NCBI GenBank assembly: GCA_030673205.1 | Contig: DAOVJP010000051.1 | Coordinates: 1 to 8,060 of the forward strand | DNA from: Thermoplasmata archaeon | GTDB taxonomy: Archaea; Thermoplasmatota; Thermoplasmata; JAGHBH01 | Length of the DNA stretch: 8,060 nt | Reading direction: 5' to 3' | Part shown: piece after piece, positions 6,485-8,060 of the stretch | How the letters are laid out: each line of letters begins with the position of its first letter | Numbering within the stretch: position 1 is the first letter of the stretch | Translations under genes and position numbers: made by a program | The notes under the pieces: generated by a model | Told to the model about the DNA's origin: nothing | Seen by the model: only the letters and a program-made list of their open reading frames with translations | Database searches by the model: none

Positions 6485-6504
6485 TTTGTATTCCGAAATG
6501 TGTG
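6476..6504. repeat. Cassette 2 inverted-repeat arm, left
   Basis: Two blocks, GGCGAGAACTT (6476-6486) and GAAATGTGTG (6495-6504), are the exact reverse complements of 7099-7109 and 7074-7083. The outer block begins five bases after the CTGCTCGG box, exactly as in cassette 3. Confidence 0.8.
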
Positions 6505-6508
6505 AAAG

Positions 6509-6769
6509 CTAGAGATAGATGTTGTCGTGATGCTCATAGTCGACTATTGTAATGACTTTGTTCTTTTCATCTATTTCGTAGACGATCACAAAAGATCCAA
6601 CATGTACCCTTCTGAATCCATCCAGAGGGCGTCTAAGCGGTTTCCCGAGATATGGCTCTTCAAGCAGTTGCATTATTTTTCTTTCAATCCGGCGGAGTTG
6701 CTCCTTATCTTTCTTAGCCAGTTTCTTGAAAATCTTGTCTGCATGTGGCTTGATAGCAAGTTCGTACAT
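6509..6769 (-). CDS. RelE/ParE-family toxin
   Basis: This 86-residue basic protein fits the RelE/ParE superfamily of ribosome-dependent mRNA interferases and related toxins. It has a helical N-terminal half rich in Lys and Arg (KIFKKLAKKDKEQLRRIERK), then LGKPLRRPLDGF, a strand RVHVGSFVIVYEID in place of the usual R-x-G-x-Y/F-R-x-x-Y pattern, and a final strand ending DYEHHDNIY, close to the family's typical histidine- or arginine-containing end. The length is normal and all parts seem present, so it is probably active. Its ATG is one base after the antitoxin stop, so the two are translationally coupled. GGTTGA about eight bases before the ATG may help initiation. With the upstream antitoxin it forms the cargo of cassette 2. 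Confidence 0.8.
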   Translation of the reverse strand: MYELAIKPHADKIFKKLAKKDKEQLRRIERKIMQLLEEPYLGKPLRRPLDGFRRVHVGSFVIVYEIDEKNKVITIVDYEHHDNIYL

Positions 6770-6770
6770 T

Positions 6771-7004
6771 CTAATTCAACCCGTATCTGTCGGAAAACGA
6801 TTTTACCCGGAGGGATTTTTCCTTCTGGATGGCTCTAAGTTTTTCGATATACTCGGGCCTCAATTCTGGCTCTAGGATTTCATGACTATATTCGCTTATT
6901 ATAAGCTCAATAGCGTCAGACTTGTTATGCAAGCCATATTTGGCCTTCACAATATTCACGACTTGATTCTCGCTTTCAGATAGTTCAACAATTGCCTTGA
7001 CCAT
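6771..7004 (-). CDS. DUF2683-type antitoxin paired with RelE
   Basis: The 77-residue protein begins MVKAIVELSESENQVVNIVK and continues with a KYGLHNKSDAIELI helix and an EPELRPEYIEKL segment. I recognise this pattern as the archaeal DUF2683 family, which is commonly found upstream of RelE toxins. The N-terminal half probably forms a ribbon-helix-helix-like DNA-binding dimer, and the acidic C-terminal half wraps the toxin. A GTG at 7013 and an ATG at 7010 are also in frame. The ATG at 7004 is chosen because AGGTGAT lies just upstream at the right distance and the family's conserved MVKAI starts there. It would repress its own promoter, as is usual for such antitoxins. Confidence 0.7.
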   Translation of the reverse strand: MVKAIVELSESENQVVNIVKAKYGLHNKSDAIELIISEYSHEILEPELRPEYIEKLRAIQKEKSLRVKSFSDRYGLN

Positions 7005-7013
7005 TTCCATCAC

Positions 7014-7056
7014 CTATTACAGTCTATAACAAATAGTAACATTCTATTATAAATAA
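7014..7056 (-). promoter_or_regulatory. Promoter and likely operator of the antitoxin-toxin operon
   Basis: The minus strand carries TTATTTATAATAG (7044-7056), a strong archaeal TATA box about 45 bases before the antitoxin ATG. Between it and the gene, CTATTA-type half-sites recur in both orientations (CTATTA at 7014 and 7044, AATAG near 7032), a reasonable target for autorepression by the antitoxin. The AGGTGAT ribosome binding site overlaps the alternative starts just downstream. Confidence 0.55.
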
Positions 7057-7073
7057 CTTGCTCCAAAACAGCA

Positions 7074-7109
7074 CACACATTTCTCAAAAACGCTTCTGAA
7101 GTTCTCGCC
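7074..7109. repeat. Cassette 2 inverted-repeat arm, right
   Basis: CACACATTTC (7074-7083) and AAGTTCTCGCC (7099-7109) are the exact complements of the left arm. The outer block ends directly against TCTTTAAGCCCCAGCC, the opening of repeat C. The same 16 bases follow the right arm of cassette 3. Confidence 0.8.
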
Positions 7110-7429
7110 TCTTTAAGCCCCAGCCTTGGCTCGCCGTGGCTGGCTCGTCACTGCTCGGAATTCGCGTATGGCTCATTCCGCGCGCTCGAAAACAGGCCAT
7201 CCCGTTTTCTCGACCACCCCGCACTAAAGCATCGCCTCCGGCGACCCCTTCGCCTTTTCCCTCACGCCCTGGTTTGGGGGCTCGGGGCAGGGTATCCGAG
7301 GCCCTCCACCTTACCCATTAGCCGCCTGCGCTTCTAAGGAACTCGCTTTGCTCGTTCCTCTGAATCTTTCGGGCCTAATGGCCACTCAGGATGGAACCGC
7401 TCCTACCTGCTCGGCGGACGCCAGCGAAC
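7101..7429 (+). repeat. Cassette repeat, copy C
   Basis: Complete copy between cassettes 2 and 3. Its 202-base core (7215-7416) differs from copy B at ten positions. Only one of these (7367) lies in the last 112 bases, 7305-7416, which hold the nested CCATTAG/CTAATGG and AGGAAC/GTTCCT hairpins. The first 110 bases are more variable and about 57 bases longer than in B. They contain CCAGCC/GGCTGG and GAAAAC/GTTTTC inverted repeats. It shares TCTTTAAGCCCCAGCC (7110-7125) with copy D. Confidence 0.92.
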
Positions 7430-7452
7430 CTGCACACTTGTCGGTTGGGCAC
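7420..7452. repeat. Cassette 3 inverted-repeat arm, left
   Basis: GCCAGCGAACC (7420-7430) and GGTTGGGCAC (7443-7452), separated by 12 bases, are perfect complements of 7880-7890 and 7858-7867. The inner block contains GTTGGGC, which fits the integron core-site consensus GTTRRRY. Confidence 0.85.
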
Positions 7453-7470
7453 TAGATTTCTTTCCTTACC

Positions 7471-7836
7471 TCAACGGCTATTGCTGATGAGAAAGAGGAT
7501 GAGAAAGATTGATGACAAGATTAATGCTGAGAGGGCAAATATTACTTTGGCGAGCGCACCTTTGTTGCCTGGCGATATCTCCTTTCTTAACAAAAAGCAG
7601 TTTATAGCGGATAGAACGGGCACCAGAATTATCCCCAGAAAGATTAATCCCAGCCAACCAGGGATGATTTGGGGATGCCCAAGAGGATCTCTAGACATGA
7701 CCTTGATCAAAGCAAGCGAACAGCTGAATCCTATTATCAATATAGCATTGGCCAAAGTGATGTGCCAAGTCAACCTTGGACGATTGAAAACGTCTCCAGG
7801 CGTTTCGCACCGACCCTCATCACTTAATTCCGTCAT
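7471..7836 (-). CDS. Small membrane protein with three predicted helices, cassette 3 cargo
   Basis: I do not recognise this 121-residue protein. After a polar N-terminus of about 25 residues it has three hydrophobic stretches, around residues 26-45 (ANAILIIGFSCSLALIKV), 60-82 (WLGLIFLGIILVPVLSAINC) and 95-117, ending in a short polar tail. It has no obvious catalytic motif. The ATG at 7836 is preceded by GAGG eight bases upstream and an AT-rich GATAATAAC further up, but no convincing TATA box at the usual distance, so start and promoter are uncertain. The gene fills the space between the two cassette 3 arms. An open frame on the opposite strand is less likely because it begins inside the repeat and lacks any domain-like pattern. 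Confidence 0.55.
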   Translation of the reverse strand: MTELSDEGRCETPGDVFNRPRLTWHITLANAILIIGFSCSLALIKVMSRDPLGHPQIIPGWLGLIFLGIILVPVLSAINCFLLRKEISPGNKGALAKVIFALSALILSSIFLILFLISNSR

Positions 7837-7857
7837 GTATCTGCCTCAGTTATTATC

Positions 7858-7890
7858 GTGCCCAACCTCCTGCTTCTTGGGTTCGCTGGC
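7858..7890. repeat. Cassette 3 inverted-repeat arm, right
   Basis: GTGCCCAACC (7858-7867) and GGTTCGCTGGC (7880-7890) complement the left arm with the same 12-base gap. The inner block holds GCCCAAC, matching the integron consensus RYYYAAC. The outer block ends exactly where TCTTTAAGCCCCAGCC of repeat D begins. Confidence 0.85.
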
Positions 7891-8060
7891 TCTTTAAGCC
7901 CCAGCCGTGGTTCGGTCTGGCCAGTTGCACCGTGCCAGATCTCTCCACCCACCCCGCACTAAAGTATTACTGTCTTTGCAAGCCAGCAACTTTTTCTCTT
8001 GTTCCTCAACGCCCTGGTTTCGGGAGAAAAAGCAGGGCATCCAAATTCCCTCCCCGTATC
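7881..8060 (+). repeat. Cassette repeat, copy D, cut by the window end
   Basis: The first 180 bases of a third full-type copy are present: TCTTTAAGCCCCAGCC (7891-7906), CACCCCGCACTAAAGTAT (7950-7967), GCCCTGG (8011-8017), GCAGGGCATCCAAATTCCCT (8032-8051). It is more diverged than B and C are from each other. It contains a 9-base inverted repeat CTTTTTCTC/GAGAAAAAG (7990-7998 with 8024-8032), crossed by GCCCTG/CAGGGC (8011-8016 with 8033-8038). The array therefore continues to the right of the window. Confidence 0.88.

Noticed and set aside
6171..7321. Plus-strand frames of 61-68 codons inside repeats B and C with similar ends (PPRTK ... LHLTH).
   Set aside because: Within the shared part the differences between the two copies all change the amino acid and I found none that is silent. 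That is the reverse of what protein selection gives. The similarity comes from the DNA repeat.
6201..7485. Shared 11-mer CGGCTATTGCT at 6201-6211 and 7475-7485 as another boundary element.
   Set aside because: One copy lies before repeat B and the other inside the end of the cassette 3 gene, with different flanks, so it is probably chance.
7391..7897. Plus-strand frame of 168 codons opposite the cassette 3 membrane protein.
   Set aside because: It begins inside the repeat and runs to the repeat D boundary, and its protein shows no domain-like order. The minus-strand frame gives three clean membrane helices and lies exactly between the arms. The choice is probable, not certain.
5338..8060. 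Array units as insertion sequences or MITEs with shared terminal inverted repeats.
   Set aside because: No transposase frame is present and the arms differ from cassette to cassette. I saw no target-site duplication outside the arms.

Overview
The window looks archaeal, most likely euryarchaeal and possibly Thermoplasmatota (the lineage is an inference). It encodes a Hel308 helicase. Several genes have an archaeal TATA box about 25-30 bases before the start codon with little or no leader, and others carry GGTGA-type ribosome binding sites. TGA is used as an ordinary stop.

Left part (1-5253), ordinary chromosome. A C-rich tandem repeat of 20 bases precedes the Hel308 gene (+). Four genes on the minus strand follow: a 49-residue protein with paired cysteines, a class I SAM methyltransferase, a secreted and membrane-anchored cyclophilin-type prolyl isomerase, and a four-helix membrane protein with an N-terminal zinc ribbon. 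Several have their own TATA box, so they look like separate units rather than one operon.

Right part (about 5338-8060), a gene-cassette array and the main point of interest. A GC-rich non-coding block of roughly 270-330 bases recurs in direct orientation (full copies at 6214-6484 and 7101-7429, one cut by the window end at 7881, and a decayed end copy at 5338-5413). Between copies lie AT-richer minus-strand cargo genes: a Fic/Doc-like gene broken by an in-frame TGA, a DUF2683-type antitoxin with a RelE-type toxin, and a small three-helix membrane protein. Each cargo is bracketed by its own inverted-repeat arms. These arms differ between cassettes but start at the same place relative to the repeat. 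In an excised circle of cargo plus repeat they would fold the repeat into an attC-like hairpin. The layout (one gene or operon plus one structured site, all co-oriented, with toxin-antitoxin cargo) resembles an integron cassette array. However, the site is much longer than known attC sites, and canonical core-site sequence is seen only at cassette 3. No recombinase gene is in the window; by orientation it would lie beyond the right edge.

Other points: the repeat contains a possible pseudoknot with compensatory changes between copies. A strong plus-strand promoter and ribosome binding site drive a 24-codon ORF antisense to the Fic-like gene. The Hel308 protein ends in a PCNA-binding-like peptide.
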